A stretch of DNA of 64,000 bases from Terriglobus aquaticus. Its GTDB lineage: Bacteria > Acidobacteriota > Terriglobia > Terriglobales > Acidobacteriaceae. Both the position numbers and the translations under genes were made by a program. The stretch lies in NCBI RefSeq assembly GCF_025685415.1, contig NZ_JAGSYB010000001.1, forward strand, positions 3,968,001-4,032,000, written 5' to 3'. The notes below the pieces were generated by a model. That model saw only the letters and a list, made by a program, of their open reading frames with translations. It was not told the DNA's origin and made no database searches. The stretch's first letter is position 1; every line of letters starts with the position of its first letter. Below are positions 1-9,605 of the stretch, in pieces.

Positions 1-1
1 C

Positions 2-760
2 ATGGGCTTCCCGGAGCCATGCTTCCGCGACACGGACCGTGACCTGATGGCGCAGGCGCTGGATTCGGGCCACCCCTGGTTTCAGGGGATCACGGTCGAA
101 TCGCTCGAGGCCGCGTCCGGCGCGAGTTCCACCGGTGTAACGCGCGCCCGCGGCAACGGCTTTCTTGCGCTGGACGTTCCCCGCGATGCTGCAGGCAACT
201 TCCTGCCGTTTGCGGACGCATCGTGGTTCCGAACACCCAGCGGTCGCGGCGAGTTCGCCTCGGAGTCGTTGCGCGCCCGTGGCGAAGACCCGCTGCCCGC
301 TTACTACCCGGGCGAGGAAGGGTTTGCGGCGACCAGTCCTGAGTACCCGTTGCAACTGTTGCCGCGCAAAGGCGACAACTGGATGAACTCCACCTTTGCG
401 AATCATCCGCGCCACCGCGCAATGCAGGGTGAAGTTGCCGAAGGTCTGGAGATGCACCCCGCCGATGCAGCCGCACGCGGCCTCCACGGCGGTGACGAAG
501 CGGAGGTGCGCAGTGCGCGCGGTTCACTTCGCCTGCGCGTTTACCTGAGCGATCGCGTTCCGCCGGGCGTGGTGGCCTGCACCCTGGGATGGAACAAGCT
601 GTCGCCTCAGGGAGAGGGTGTGAACCGGTTGACTAGCGAGCGCGTCACCGATTTGGGTGGGGGAGCGACCTTCTATAGCACCCTTGTGCAGGTGGAGCGC
701 GTTCCGGTCCAGGCCTCTGCTACTGACGGGTTGCCTACGCTGGCGTTTGCCGCCGATTAG
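2..760 (+). CDS. Molybdopterin-dependent oxidoreductase, C-terminal part (partial)
   Basis: This is the 3' end of a large molybdopterin oxidoreductase; the frame is open to the window edge and the family is normally 650-800 residues, so about two thirds lie to the left. The opening stretch (GFPEPCFRDTDRDL) resembles the conserved segment before the C-terminal domain of BisC/formate-dehydrogenase-like enzymes. The last 120 residues form the molybdopterin-dinucleotide-binding beta barrel: LLPRKGDNWMNSTFAN, then MHPADAAARGLHGGDEAEV, then a VVACTLGWNK segment near the end. Substrate cannot be told from this part. The ATG at position 2 is probably internal, not the true start. Confidence 0.8.
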   Translation: MGFPEPCFRDTDRDLMAQALDSGHPWFQGITVESLEAASGASSTGVTRARGNGFLALDVPRDAAGNFLPFADASWFRTPSGRGEFASESLRARGEDPLPAYYPGEEGFAATSPEYPLQLLPRKGDNWMNSTFANHPRHRAMQGEVAEGLEMHPADAAARGLHGGDEAEVRSARGSLRLRVYLSDRVPPGVVACTLGWNKLSPQGEGVNRLTSERVTDLGGGATFYSTLVQVERVPVQASATDGLPTLAFAAD

Positions 761-862
761 CGTCCTCCGCGGAGCCGAGCCAAACCTTTGCGGTGCGCTG
801 CATCCAAACGAGGGACGGGACAGACGAACCATTCGCTCCCGCACGGTTTGGAAAGGAACACA

Positions 863-1390
863 ATGGCAAAGGCAGAAGCAAAGGCACAGCCGAAGAGCAG
901 GATGTACAAGAATCGCGTCGCACTGGCAGACGACGTCAAGCAGAAGGTTGTGGACGTGATGAACGTCACGCTGGGTGCCGCCCTGGACATGTACTCCCAG
1001 GCAAAGTACGCCCACTGGAACGTGAAGGGCATCAACTTCTACCAGCTTCACCTGGTGTTTGACGCCACGGCGAAGGTCATCTTTAAGCAGATCGATCCGA
1101 TCGCCGAGCGCATCACGCAACTGGGTGGCGTGGCCGCCGGCACGGTTCGGCAGTCTGCAGAGGGTTCGCCCATTCCGCCCTACAAGACCTCGGCAGTGGC
1201 TGGCCTGGAACACTTGAACGCGCTCGCCGATGCTCTGGGCACCTACTGCAAGGAGCTGCGCGAGGCCTCCGACAAGATTGACGAGATTGGTGACGGCCCG
1301 ACCTCGGACTTCTACAACCAGCTCATCGTGGACGCGGAAGAAGAGCTGTACTTCCTGGAGTCGCACCTGGAAGCCGGCGACGTTCAGTAA
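863..1390 (+). CDS. dps: Dps family DNA-protecting ferritin-like protein
   Basis: A 175-residue protein of the Dps family: dodecameric ferritins that bind and oxidise Fe(II) with peroxide and can coat DNA in starvation. The ferroxidase signature is visible as YAHWNVKG, followed by FYQLHLVFD and DPIAERI, which provide the His, Asp and Glu ligands at the dimer interface. The N-terminal tail (MAKAEAKAQPKSRMYKNR) is Lys/Arg-rich, as in Dps proteins that bind DNA through this tail. ATG 863 is chosen because GGAAAGGA lies just upstream; an in-frame extension to 788 has no family support. A hairpin terminator follows, so it is probably monocistronic. Confidence 0.9.
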   Translation: MAKAEAKAQPKSRMYKNRVALADDVKQKVVDVMNVTLGAALDMYSQAKYAHWNVKGINFYQLHLVFDATAKVIFKQIDPIAERITQLGGVAAGTVRQSAEGSPIPPYKTSAVAGLEHLNALADALGTYCKELREASDKIDEIGDGPTSDFYNQLIVDAEEELYFLESHLEAGDVQ

Positions 1391-1404
1391 GCAAGCGAAT
1401 ATCG

Positions 1405-1447
1405 AGCAAGCCAACGGTCCGGAGCCTCTCCGGGCCGTTGCTCGTTT
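1405..1447 (+). terminator. Rho-independent terminator after dps
   Basis: The arms CAACGGTCCGGA (1412-1423) and TCCGGGCCGTTG (1429-1440) pair with one G-T wobble around a five-base loop and are followed by CTCGTTTTC. It lies 20 bases after the dps stop. Confidence 0.7.
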
Positions 1448-1514
1448 TCGGCGCAAGTCTCTTCCGGACTACCTCTCCGCGATGAGGACACGCTGACTCT
1501 CGTATCCTTATCTC

Positions 1515-2720
1515 ATGCTGTTCAAGTGGTACGCGGACTGGATGATCCGCTGGGAAACCGCGCTGACCACGCGGGATACGAACCGGATTGTGCGTCCGCT
1601 GGAGTGGGGCTTCGACTGGCTGGCCGATTTCAGCCCGCTGGCCGCGGAGTGGGCCGCGAAGCCGGATGGCAGCTACACCGCTGCGGAGGCCACGCGCGCC
1701 ATGGCTGCCGTCAACGACGACATCGTCGCGCGAGCGAGCGACTTCTATGGCTACGCCGAGCCTACGGACTTCCGGCTGGAAGAGCGCTTCCCCGAGCTCT
1801 ACCCGACCAACGTGCGCCCGGAAACGCTGGAGCAGGACCGCTGGTTTCGCGAGCAGGCGGAGCAGGGCAAGCTGCCCCGAGCACAGTTCCTGCGGTTTAC
1901 CTCGCCGGTGCGCTCCAAATACCCCGAAAACGACATCGTCAACGCCCGCTGGTACCCGGAGCCGAAGCACGCGAACAGCAGCCGGCCGCGGCAGGCCATT
2001 ATCGTCATGCCGCAGTGGAATGCCGATGCATTCAGTCACAACGCGCTCTGCGACATCTTCAACAAATTCGGGATCGCAGCACTACGCCTGTCCAAGCCCT
2101 ACCACGACATCCGTCGGCCGGCTGAGCTGGAGCGCAGCGACTATGCGGTCAGCAGCAACGTGGGCCGCACCATAGCGGCCGCGCGCCAGGCCGTGGTCGA
2201 TGTTCGCAGTTGCATCGACTGGCTCGAGTCGCAGGGATACGAGCAGTTTGGTGTGCTTGGCACAAGCCTGGGCAGTTGCTATTCGTTCCTCGCCGCCGCG
2301 TTCGACCCGCGCATTCAGGTCTGCGCCTTCAATCACGCCAGCACCTGGTTCGGCGACGTGGTCTGGACGGGCCAAAGCACCCGCCACGTGCGCGAATCTT
2401 TCGAAAGCAACGGCATCACTCAGGACGACGTGCGCTCCATCTTTGCCGGCATCAGCCCCATGGCGGTGATGGACCGTTTTGCCGCGGAACGCACCCGGCG
2501 CACGCTCATCATCCACGCCATCTGGGATCTGACTTTTCTGCGGCAGTTTTCGCTGGACGCCATTCGCAACCTGCGCGAGCGACGGGTCAACCTGACCAGC
2601 CGCGTGCTGCCGTGCGGCCACTACACCACCGGCGAAACGCCGTACAAATACCTGGATGGCTGGTATATGGGCCAGTTTGTGTGGAGCGCGTACCGCCAGA
2701 TGCGGTTGCAGCAGGGCTAG
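1515..2720 (+). CDS. Alpha/beta hydrolase, ABHD18/DUF2048-like
   Basis: A 401-residue alpha/beta-hydrolase-fold protein. The nucleophile elbow is GTSLGS near residue 250; a possible acid Asp lies in IIHAIWDLTF, and the late His is in LPCGHYTTGE. The long N-terminal region rich in Trp and Arg and the RLSKPYHDIRRP segment before the elbow recall the ABHD18/DUF2048 group, whose substrates are not established. No signal peptide is visible, so it is probably cytoplasmic. It is flanked by terminators on both sides and looks monocistronic. Fold assignment is firm; subfamily is a recollection. Confidence 0.75.
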   Translation: MLFKWYADWMIRWETALTTRDTNRIVRPLEWGFDWLADFSPLAAEWAAKPDGSYTAAEATRAMAAVNDDIVARASDFYGYAEPTDFRLEERFPELYPTNVRPETLEQDRWFREQAEQGKLPRAQFLRFTSPVRSKYPENDIVNARWYPEPKHANSSRPRQAIIVMPQWNADAFSHNALCDIFNKFGIAALRLSKPYHDIRRPAELERSDYAVSSNVGRTIAAARQAVVDVRSCIDWLESQGYEQFGVLGTSLGSCYSFLAAAFDPRIQVCAFNHASTWFGDVVWTGQSTRHVRESFESNGITQDDVRSIFAGISPMAVMDRFAAERTRRTLIIHAIWDLTFLRQFSLDAIRNLRERRVNLTSRVLPCGHYTTGETPYKYLDGWYMGQFVWSAYRQMRLQQG

Positions 2721-2731
2721 CCTATACGCAG

Positions 2732-2762
2732 CACAAAGCCCACTTTGCAGTGGGCTTTTGTG
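2732..2762. terminator. Bidirectional terminator between convergent genes
   Basis: CACAAAGCCCACT (2732-2744) pairs with AGTGGGCTTTTGTG (2749-2762), with one bulged T and a TTGC loop. A/T runs on both flanks allow it to serve the hydrolase on plus and the PEP-CTERM gene on minus. Confidence 0.85.
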
Positions 2763-2778
2763 TGGGACTTTACAGCAA

Positions 2779-3357
2779 TCAAGCGGCTAGCATGCGGCGA
2801 CGAATCGCACCTACAGCACTCAGCACGCCCGTTCCAAGCAGCGCCAGGCTCGAGGGTTCCGGAGTCGCCGCTGTGGACACGCTCACATCGTCGAGGCCCA
2901 GGTAGGCCGGGTCGTTGCGGCCGTTGAACGTCACCGTGTCGCTGCCCGTTCCGATGAAGTTGAACGAGTACGACTGGTAGTCGTGCGCCGGATCGTTCTG
3001 GATATCTGAGACCACAACCGAGTCGATCAGTGTCTGAAACTCATTCGGCGTCTCGCCGTCGCTGGCGTAGAAGTAGCTCAATGTGTATAGCTGGCCGGCA
3101 ACGTCGCTGAACGTCTGGCTGATACCGGCGAGACTTCCGACCGATCCGAACACGGCGGCGTAGTTTCCGCTGTTCACTCCAACTTGCGTCGAGCCGGGGT
3201 CGGATACAAAGGTGTAGGAGCCAGTCGGGCCTGACCAGCCGGTAAAGTCGCCAGTTTCAAAGCCGCCGTTGACGATCAAGTTGTCTGCGAGTGCAGGAGA
3301 GGACGCAGCCATGGCAAGACCAGCCATGACCAACACAGAAGGCAGAGAGAAACGCAT
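2779..3357 (-). CDS. PEP-CTERM domain secreted protein
   Basis: A 192-residue exported protein. It has a signal peptide (MRFSLPSVLVMAGLAMAASSPALA), a beta-rich body opening with LIVNGGFETGDFTGWSG, as in carbohydrate-binding-like PEP-CTERM proteins, and a C-terminal sorting signal TPEPSSLALLGTG, a short hydrophobic segment and a basic end (RRRM). Such tails are recognised and cleaved by exosortase/PEP-CTERM machinery, often linked to exopolysaccharide. No exosortase gene is in this window, so it must act from elsewhere. The other PEP-CTERM protein here (45887-46429) has the same tail but an unrelated body. Confidence 0.85.
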   Translation of the reverse strand: MRFSLPSVLVMAGLAMAASSPALADNLIVNGGFETGDFTGWSGPTGSYTFVSDPGSTQVGVNSGNYAAVFGSVGSLAGISQTFSDVAGQLYTLSYFYASDGETPNEFQTLIDSVVVSDIQNDPAHDYQSYSFNFIGTGSDTVTFNGRNDPAYLGLDDVSVSTAATPEPSSLALLGTGVLSAVGAIRRRMLAA

Positions 3358-3634
3358 AAAAGAAGTACTCCAGAGTTGTTATGTGTGAACTGGCTCAAAC
3401 CTACTTTGTCGTCTTTAGAAGACACAATAGGATGTAGCCATAAGGCGACAAATTGTTTCGCCGCATTCCCCGCTCTAGAGTCGCGCAGCCGCTCGTGCGC
3501 CATTTGCTCTGAGGGCAGAAACACACGTTGGCACAGCGCCCCTTGCCCTTGTTCAGCGAAAGCCGGACTGCATACGAGGCCCGGAGCGGGTGAACGAATG
3601 CTCAAGCGGCAGCGCTGAATGAGAGAATGGCGGC

Positions 3635-4939
3635 ATGGCTATCGACTTGAACGCGTCGCTTGCAACTGTTGACCCGGAGATCGCCGAGCAGATCTCTCTG
3701 GAAGCCCACCGTCAGCATGACGGGCTGGAGATGATCGCCAGCGAAAATTTTGTTTCGCGTGCCGTGCTGGAAGCCGCCGGCACCGTGTTCACCAACAAGT
3801 ACGCCGAAGGCTACCCGGGCAAGCGCTACTACGGTGGATGCGAGTACGCCGATGTGGTCGAAAACATCGCTCGCGACCGAGCAAAGAAGATCTTCGGGGC
3901 TGAGCACGCCAACGTGCAGCCGCATTCAGGATCCCAGGCCAACGCCGCCGCCTACATGGCGCTGATCAATCCTGGCGACACCGTGCTGGGCCTCGACCTG
4001 GCGCATGGCGGCCATCTAACGCACGGCCACAAGCTGAACTTCAGCGGCAAGCTCTACCGCATCGTCGGCTACCAGGTACGGCAGGACACCGAGACGCTCG
4101 ACTATGACGCGCTGGAAGACCTGGCGAAGCGCGAAAAGCCCAGGGTGATCGTGGGCGGCGGCAGCGCCTACCCACGCTTCTGGGATTTCGAACGCATGCG
4201 GCAGATTGCCGACGCTGTTGGTGCCTACCTGTTCGTGGATATGGCTCACTTCGCCGGCCTCGTCGCCGGCGGCGTGCACCCCTCGCCCGTGCCGCACGCG
4301 CACATGGTGACCACCACCACTCACAAGACCCTGCGTGGGCCGCGCAGTGGCCTCGCGCTCTGCAAGCAGGAGTTCGCCGCGGCGCTCGACCGGTCGGTCT
4401 TCCCCGGCCAGCAGGGCGGGCCGCTGATGCACGTCATCGCAGCCAAGGCCGTTGCCTTCCGCGAGGCGCTGCAACCGGAGTTTGCCACCTACGCGGCGCA
4501 GATTGTTGCAAACGCACGCGCGCTGGCCGAGGCGCTGCAAGGCGAGGGCTACCGCGTCATCTCCGGGGGCACCGACACCCACCTTCTGCTCATCGACACC
4601 TTTCAGAAGGGCATCCTCGGCTCTGAGGCGGAGGCGGCGCTCGGAGCGTCCGGGATCACGGTCAACAAGAATGCGATCCCATTTGACCCGAACCCGCCGT
4701 TGAAGCCCAGCGGCGTCCGGTTCGGCACGCCGGCGCTCACCACGCGCGGCATGCGCGAGGGCGAAATGCGCCAGATTGCAAAGTGGATTGCGGCCGCTCT
4801 GGAGCACCGCAACGACTCGGGCAAACTGCAGCAGATCCGTGGCGAAGTCACCGAGCTGGCCGACAGTTTCCCGCTGTACGGCTGGCTGCGCGAAGGCGTG
4901 GCCGAGCGGCATCCTGAACTCGAAGCAGAGCTGGTTTAG
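3635..4939 (+). CDS. glyA: Serine hydroxymethyltransferase
   Basis: A full-length 434-residue GlyA. It is a PLP enzyme converting serine and tetrahydrofolate into glycine and 5,10-methylene-tetrahydrofolate, the main one-carbon source. The N-terminal [10 protein letters not shown], the [17 protein letters not shown] segment, the PHSGSQAN motif and the PLP-lysine motif [12 protein letters not shown] (Lys231) are all intact. It starts at ATG 3635 after the weak GAGAATGG context. It stands alone between the divergent PEP-CTERM gene and a flavoprotein. I see no glycine or SAM riboswitch in the 277-base leader. Confidence 0.97.
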   Translation: MAIDLNASLATVDPEIAEQISLEAHRQHDGLEMIASENFVSRAVLEAAGTVFTNKYAEGYPGKRYYGGCEYADVVENIARDRAKKIFGAEHANVQPHSGSQANAAAYMALINPGDTVLGLDLAHGGHLTHGHKLNFSGKLYRIVGYQVRQDTETLDYDALEDLAKREKPRVIVGGGSAYPRFWDFERMRQIADAVGAYLFVDMAHFAGLVAGGVHPSPVPHAHMVTTTTHKTLRGPRSGLALCKQEFAAALDRSVFPGQQGGPLMHVIAAKAVAFREALQPEFATYAAQIVANARALAEALQGEGYRVISGGTDTHLLLIDTFQKGILGSEAEAALGASGITVNKNAIPFDPNPPLKPSGVRFGTPALTTRGMREGEMRQIAKWIAAALEHRNDSGKLQQIRGEVTELADSFPLYGWLREGVAERHPELEAELV

Positions 4940-5051
4940 GCGAGCAACCGGGGCGGGCGTTGTAGACGCTCCGCGTTCAACTCAAGCGGCTGCTGCGCGC
5001 GGTGCTACTGTCGCGGCTGTAGCCTGATCGGTCAGGTTTGGGGCGCAGCAC

Positions 5052-6467
5052 ATGGCAGACGAGCAGTTTGACGCAGTGGTGATCGGCACGGGGCAGAGTG
5101 GGAATCCGCTAGCCCGCGCTATGGCGAGTCATGGATGGCGCGTGGCTGCGGTGGAGCGCCGGTACGTGGGCGGCACTTGCGTCAACGATGGCTGCTCGCC
5201 CTCCAAGACGATCGATGCCAGTGCCAAGGTCGCCTACCTGGCGCGCCGTGGAGCAGACTTCGGCGTGAAGACCGGTCCCATTTCGGTGGACATGCACAAA
5301 GTCTGGGAGCGTAAGCAGAAGGTCGTTCTAGGCTCGCGCGATGGCAACGCAACCAGCCTTGCGAAGGTCAGCACGTTGCTGATGGGCGAGGCCAGCTTTG
5401 CGCAGGATCAGCCTGGCAACGGCCAGTTCGCCTTGGACGTGACGATGAACGAAGGTGGCGGAACGCGTCGCCTGGTCACGCCCCGTGTCTTCCTGAACAC
5501 AGGTGAGCGCCCGCATCCGCCCAAGCTGGAAGGTCTCGACTCCGTTCAGTACCTCGACAGCACCAGCATCATGGAACTGCAGGAAGTGCCCGAGCACCTG
5601 GTCATCCTGGGCGCGGGTTACATCGCGCTGGAGTTCGCGCAGATGTTTGTGCGCTTCGGTGCAAAGGTCACGGTACTCGAGCGCGGTGAGAAGATCGCGC
5701 AGCACGAGGATGACGACGTCGCGGCCTGCCTGCGCGGCATCCTTGAGGCGGATGGGATTCGCATTCTTACCTGCGCCAGTGTCGATCGCGTTACGGGCGG
5801 CCCGGGTGCGATCACGCTGACCGTGACCACCGACGACGGCGAACAGGACGTCACCGGATCGCACCTGCTGGTCGCCACGGGTCGCACGCCCAATGTGGAA
5901 GCGCTGCACCTGGAGCGTGTTGGCGTTCACCAGGGAGACAAGAGCGGCCACATCCAGGTGAATGAGCGGCTTGAGACGAACGTGCCGGGCATCTGGGCGA
6001 TGGGAGACGTGAAGGGCGGCCCTGCTTTCACCCACATCAGCTACGACGACTTCCGCGTCATCCGCACCAACGTGCTGGAGGGCGGTGACGCCTCTATCGC
6101 CGGCCGCATGACGAACTACACCATGTTCACCGACCCGGAACTGGGTCGCATTGGCTTGTCTGAGAAGGACGCGGCTGAGCAGGGCCGAAAGGTTCGCGTC
6201 GCCTCCATTCCGGCCACCAAGATTGCCCGTCTCGACGAAATGGACCAGTCTTCCGGCCTGCTCAAGGCGATCGTGGACGCGGAGAGCGGCAAGATCCTGG
6301 GCGGCGTTGCCCTGGTGGAGTCGGGCGGCGAGATGGCAGCACAGCTTCAACTCGCGATCATGGGCGACTTGCCGTATACAGCGCTGCGCGACGCGGTCTT
6401 TGCCCACCCCACACGCGCTGAAGCCTGGAATAACCTATTTACCAGCTTTCAGGACGGCCAGCCTTGA
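5052..6467 (+). CDS. FAD-dependent pyridine nucleotide-disulfide oxidoreductase (MerA/Lpd-like)
   Basis: A 471-residue class I flavoprotein disulfide reductase. It shows an FAD-binding loop (GTGQSGNPLA), the redox-active pair C43/C48 in GGTCVNDGCSPSK, a second Rossmann loop for NAD(P)H (GAGYIALEFAQ), the ATGRTPN and WAMGDVKGG segments, and a C-terminal dimerisation domain ending HPTRAEAWNNL. The layout matches proteins often annotated mercuric reductase. It lacks the C-terminal vicinal cysteines needed for Hg(II) handling and the NmerA domain, and no mer genes are near, so mercury reduction is not supported. The physiological disulfide substrate is unknown. Confidence 0.88.
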   Translation: MADEQFDAVVIGTGQSGNPLARAMASHGWRVAAVERRYVGGTCVNDGCSPSKTIDASAKVAYLARRGADFGVKTGPISVDMHKVWERKQKVVLGSRDGNATSLAKVSTLLMGEASFAQDQPGNGQFALDVTMNEGGGTRRLVTPRVFLNTGERPHPPKLEGLDSVQYLDSTSIMELQEVPEHLVILGAGYIALEFAQMFVRFGAKVTVLERGEKIAQHEDDDVAACLRGILEADGIRILTCASVDRVTGGPGAITLTVTTDDGEQDVTGSHLLVATGRTPNVEALHLERVGVHQGDKSGHIQVNERLETNVPGIWAMGDVKGGPAFTHISYDDFRVIRTNVLEGGDASIAGRMTNYTMFTDPELGRIGLSEKDAAEQGRKVRVASIPATKIARLDEMDQSSGLLKAIVDAESGKILGGVALVESGGEMAAQLQLAIMGDLPYTALRDAVFAHPTRAEAWNNLFTSFQDGQP

Positions 6468-6691
6468 TCGGCTGACGCTGATGATACTGAGAAGACGCAG
6501 CTTGAATCAGGCTTCTAAGTGTCATCGGAAGGCAGAGATTAAGTGCTGGGGAAACTACCTCAACATACTCCATTGTACGCCGTTGTAGCCGCTTGTCCAT
6601 TGCACTTTGGATGAATGGAATAAGTGAAGCGGTAAAGATATTCTAAGTATGTTGTAAGGCCTGAGTAAGTGACTAGGCCGGGCGACGTGCA

Positions 6692-6874
6692 ATGCAGTAC
6701 CAAAAACTTCTTTTGACGCTTCTGATTGCCGTCCTTGGTTACAAGTTGATGGCGATCGCGTTACCCCTGATGAACAAGCCAAGCGACAGAGCCCTCTACG
6801 GGGGCGAAGCCCTGCTTGTCCTCTCGCTGGTAGTCACCGTTACAGCACTAAGGCTCTTATGGAGAAAGAGCTAA
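6692..6874 (+). CDS. Small two-helix membrane protein upstream of SPFH gene
   Basis: A 60-residue protein with two predicted membrane segments (LLLTLLIAVLGYKLMAIALPL and ALLVLSLVVTVTALRLL) and a basic end (RRKS-like). I do not recognise the family. Its stop codon ends one base before the ATG of the SPFH gene, so the two are almost certainly co-transcribed and perhaps form a membrane complex. Confidence 0.65.
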   Translation: MQYQKLLLTLLIAVLGYKLMAIALPLMNKPSDRALYGGEALLVLSLVVTVTALRLLWRKS

Positions 6875-6875
6875 C

Positions 6876-7859
6876 ATGAGCATCTTTGGTGAGGTCCTCT
6901 CTTCCGGACGCAATAACAACGACGAAACAAACAAGCTGATCCTGCGCATCGCAAAGCTTGCAGCCCTGGCGCTTGTATTGGTGATCGCGACGTCCATCTT
7001 CTTCAATCACATCTTTTCGATCACCCGGGTAGGAGCGGGTCACGTCGGTATCGAAATCGTTCTAAGCGGATCGCAGCGCGGCGCTTCGGAGATCCCGATC
7101 CGTACCGGCTGGGTCTTCTACTCACCCATTCGTTCGGAGATCATCGAGTTCCCGACCTATGTGCAAACCGTGAAGTGGACGCGGAGTGTGAACGAGGGCA
7201 GCCCGGTCGATGAGGAGATGAGCTTCAACTCGAAAGAGGGTATGGAAATCGATGCGGATGTAAGCCTGAGTTACTCGATTGCGCCGTCTCGCGTTCCTGA
7301 CTTCTATGTGAAATATCGCGTGAGCGATCTAACTCAGTTCACGCACGGTATTCTCCGCGATGTAGTTCGGAACTCGCTCAACCAGGTAGCCTCCACCTAT
7401 ACCGTGGAACAGATCTATGGCGAGCAGAAGACAGAGTTCCTGGAACGCACCGAGCGCCTGATCCAGCAGCAGCTCGATTCGGTCGGTGTGCAATTGCAGC
7501 AGTTCGGGCTTATTGGGGCTCCGCGCGTGCCGCAGGTAATCGCCAACGCGATCACGGCCAAGGCGCAGGCCATCCAGGATGCCGAGCGGGCTCGCAACGA
7601 ACTGGCGCAGACCCAGGCGGAGGCAGCCAAGCAGATCGCGCAGGCCGAAGGCGAGGCGAAGAGCAGCGTGACGCGCGCGCAGGGCGAGGCCGAGGCGAAC
7701 CGCATCCGCCAGACAAGCATTACGCCGCAGCTGCTGGAACTGCGCCGTCTGGAGAACCAGCGCGCGCTGATCGACCGGTGGAACGGCCAGTTGCCCAGCG
7801 TGGAAACGGCCGGCAACAACGGCATGATGCTGCAACTGCCCACGCCGGCATCGCGCTAA
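6876..7859 (+). CDS. SPFH/band-7 (prohibitin-like) membrane protein
   Basis: A 327-residue SPFH-domain protein. One N-terminal membrane helix (about residues 23-48, LAALALVLVIATSIFFNHIF) is followed by the band-7 domain (GAGHVGIEIVL ... EEMSFNSKEGMEIDADVSLSYSI ... RDVVRNSLNQVASTY), then a long Ala/Glu/Gln-rich coiled coil (AQTQAEAAKQIAQAEGEAKSS). Prohibitin/stomatin-like proteins form large rings that organise membranes and protect quality-control proteases. It is translated just after the two-helix protein and followed by a strong terminator. No FtsH or NfeD partner is adjacent. Confidence 0.88.
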   Translation: MSIFGEVLSSGRNNNDETNKLILRIAKLAALALVLVIATSIFFNHIFSITRVGAGHVGIEIVLSGSQRGASEIPIRTGWVFYSPIRSEIIEFPTYVQTVKWTRSVNEGSPVDEEMSFNSKEGMEIDADVSLSYSIAPSRVPDFYVKYRVSDLTQFTHGILRDVVRNSLNQVASTYTVEQIYGEQKTEFLERTERLIQQQLDSVGVQLQQFGLIGAPRVPQVIANAITAKAQAIQDAERARNELAQTQAEAAKQIAQAEGEAKSSVTRAQGEAEANRIRQTSITPQLLELRRLENQRALIDRWNGQLPSVETAGNNGMMLQLPTPASR

Positions 7860-7875
7860 CCGCCGCGTAGATCAC

Positions 7876-7915
7876 AGAAGAACGGGGAGCAAATCTGCTC
7901 CCCGTTCTTCTTTCG
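7876..7915 (+). terminator. Rho-independent terminator after the SPFH gene
   Basis: A perfect 16-bp stem: AGAAGAACGGGGAGCA (7876-7891) with TGCTCCCCGTTCTTCT (7896-7911), an AATC loop and a short T-rich tail. Confidence 0.9.
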
Positions 7916-7963
7916 TCACTCAATTGCATCCGGTACGCGGCAAGCTAACATCCAAGCACCTGT

Positions 7964-8464
7964 ATGGGTTACGTCCTCGTCCTTCTGCTTGGCATTCTTA
8001 CCGGTCTCCGAACCATGACTCCCATCGCCGTCGTGTGCTGGTTCGCCTATCTGCCGGCTGCCATCCCAGGCGATCGTGTCCTCATGCTGACCGGGTGGCG
8101 CTCCTTCACCTCGTACGTAGTCTCGCCCATCCTCTTCACCGTGCTTGCGCTCGGTGAGTACATTGGCGACAAGCTGCCGAACACGCCGAGCCGGACCTCG
8201 TCCGTCGGCCTGATCGGCCGCATTCTCTTCGGTGTCTTTGTTGGCGTGCTGATCGCGCCGCGCGTTGGCGGCCACCACTATTTGAAGGGGTTTACCGGCG
8301 GCATTGGCGCAGTGCTGGGAACGTACGGCGGATGGTGGGTGCGTACTCGTCTAGCCGCACGGGTCGGCAAGGATTGGCCGATCGCCAATCTGGAAGACTG
8401 GTTCACTATTTTCGCCAGCATCATGATCCTGAACGTGATCACGCACTCCGACTTTTTCCGCTAA
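7964..8464 (+). CDS. DUF4126 family membrane protein
   Basis: A 166-residue multi-pass membrane protein of the DUF4126 type, with the typical opening LLLGILTGLRTMTPIAV, an internal GRILFGVFVGVLIAP segment and a Gly-rich helix (GFTGGIGAVLGTYGGWWVR). Function is unknown. It stops only six bases before the 3' end of rnpB on the other strand, so transcription from the two sides converges here. Confidence 0.7.
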   Translation: MGYVLVLLLGILTGLRTMTPIAVVCWFAYLPAAIPGDRVLMLTGWRSFTSYVVSPILFTVLALGEYIGDKLPNTPSRTSSVGLIGRILFGVFVGVLIAPRVGGHHYLKGFTGGIGAVLGTYGGWWVRTRLAARVGKDWPIANLEDWFTIFASIMILNVITHSDFFR

Positions 8465-8469
8465 GAACT

Positions 8470-8882
<413 letters not shown>

Positions 8883-8889
8883 AGGGGTA

Positions 8890-8917
8890 AGTATACCGGG
8901 CGCAGCTATCGCGCCAA
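8890..8917 (-). promoter_or_regulatory. Sigma-70-type promoter of rnpB
   Basis: On the minus strand, TTGGCG (8917-8912) and TATACT (8895-8890) are separated by 16 bases. Seven bases after the -10 comes the first G of the RNase P RNA, the expected start distance. Confidence 0.7.
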
Positions 8918-9328
8918 CGTCAAGACGATAGCGCCAAGTGTCAGCATTCCTCCACCCACAAAGGTCATCAGCGAAGGACGCTCGCCCAGCACAGGCCAAG
9001 CCAGCACCAGAACGAACACTACGCTCAGCTTGTCCAGCGGCGCGACCTTCGAAGCCGGCCCAAGTGCGAGCGCGCGGAAGTAGCAGAGCCAGGAAAGCGC
9101 CGTCGCCACGCCCGACGCTCCCAGGAACAGCATCGTTCGCCGGTCCAGTGTGGAGAGTTCCCGCGTTCCGCCGAAACCAACTGCAATGGCCCAGGCAAAC
9201 AGCACCACCACGGTGGTTCGCACGGCCGTCGCCAGGTTCGGATCAACGTGGGCCACGCCCAGCTTTGCCAGCAGCGCGGTCATCGCCGCAAAGAAGGCCG
9301 ACAGAAGTGCCCATCCCACCCAGGTCAT
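8906..9328 (-). CDS. EamA/DMT-family half-size transporter
   Basis: A 140-residue membrane protein with one EamA domain: about five hydrophobic helices, opening MTWVGWALLSAFFAAMTALLAKLGV and containing LGASGVATALSWLCYFRAL and KVAPLDKLSVVFVLVLAWPVLGE. Most EamA transporters have two such domains (about 300 residues); half-size members act as dimers. The start is ATG 9328; a longer open frame to 9565 gives a low-complexity Arg/Ser-rich extension that overlaps the upstream gene and is not real. It is last in a three-gene minus-strand operon. The substrate is unknown. Its 3' end overlaps nothing but lies within 24 bases of the rnpB 5' end. Confidence 0.85.
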   Translation of the reverse strand: MTWVGWALLSAFFAAMTALLAKLGVAHVDPNLATAVRTTVVVLFAWAIAVGFGGTRELSTLDRRTMLFLGASGVATALSWLCYFRALALGPASKVAPLDKLSVVFVLVLAWPVLGERPSLMTFVGGGMLTLGAIVLTLAR

Positions 9329-9344
9329 GCCGCGCTGCTCCGTT

Positions 9345-9602
9345 TCAGTAGTTACCGCGAAAGCCGGCTTCGCGCAGTTGCAGACGCGTGACGGTCGCCT
9401 GGATGCCGTCCAGCGGAAAGGTCGTCCACGTGCCGATGCCGGCGCGCTCCACGGCCTTGAGCGCCTCGCCTTCGCTGCGCACCCGCATGCGGTGTACGTG
9501 CTCCATGCTGAACTGCTGCTGGCCGCCGGCCGCGGGTTCCGCGTCCAGGAACAGTCCCGAGCCAAGCCGCCGGAAATGGAAGTGAACCAGGGTCGTCTCC
9601 AT
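9345..9602 (-). CDS. Small conserved-looking protein between MBL hydrolase and EamA
   Basis: An 85-residue soluble protein that I do not recognise. It contains HFHFRRLGSGLFLDAEPA and ends VTRLQLREAGFRGNY. Support comes from position: its ATG at 9602 follows the MBL-hydrolase stop by only a few bases, and its stop is 16 bases before the EamA start, so it fills the operon without gaps. The ribosome-binding site (GTAGG) is weak, which suggests translational coupling. Confidence 0.55.
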   Translation of the reverse strand: METTLVHFHFRRLGSGLFLDAEPAAGGQQQFSMEHVHRMRVRSEGEALKAVERAGIGTWTTFPLDGIQATVTRLQLREAGFRGNY

Positions 9603-9605
9603 CGC

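Noticed and set aside
5052-6467. Mercuric reductase
   Set aside because: The N-terminal disulfide and fold fit, but the C-terminal cysteine pair, NmerA domain and other mer genes are absent.
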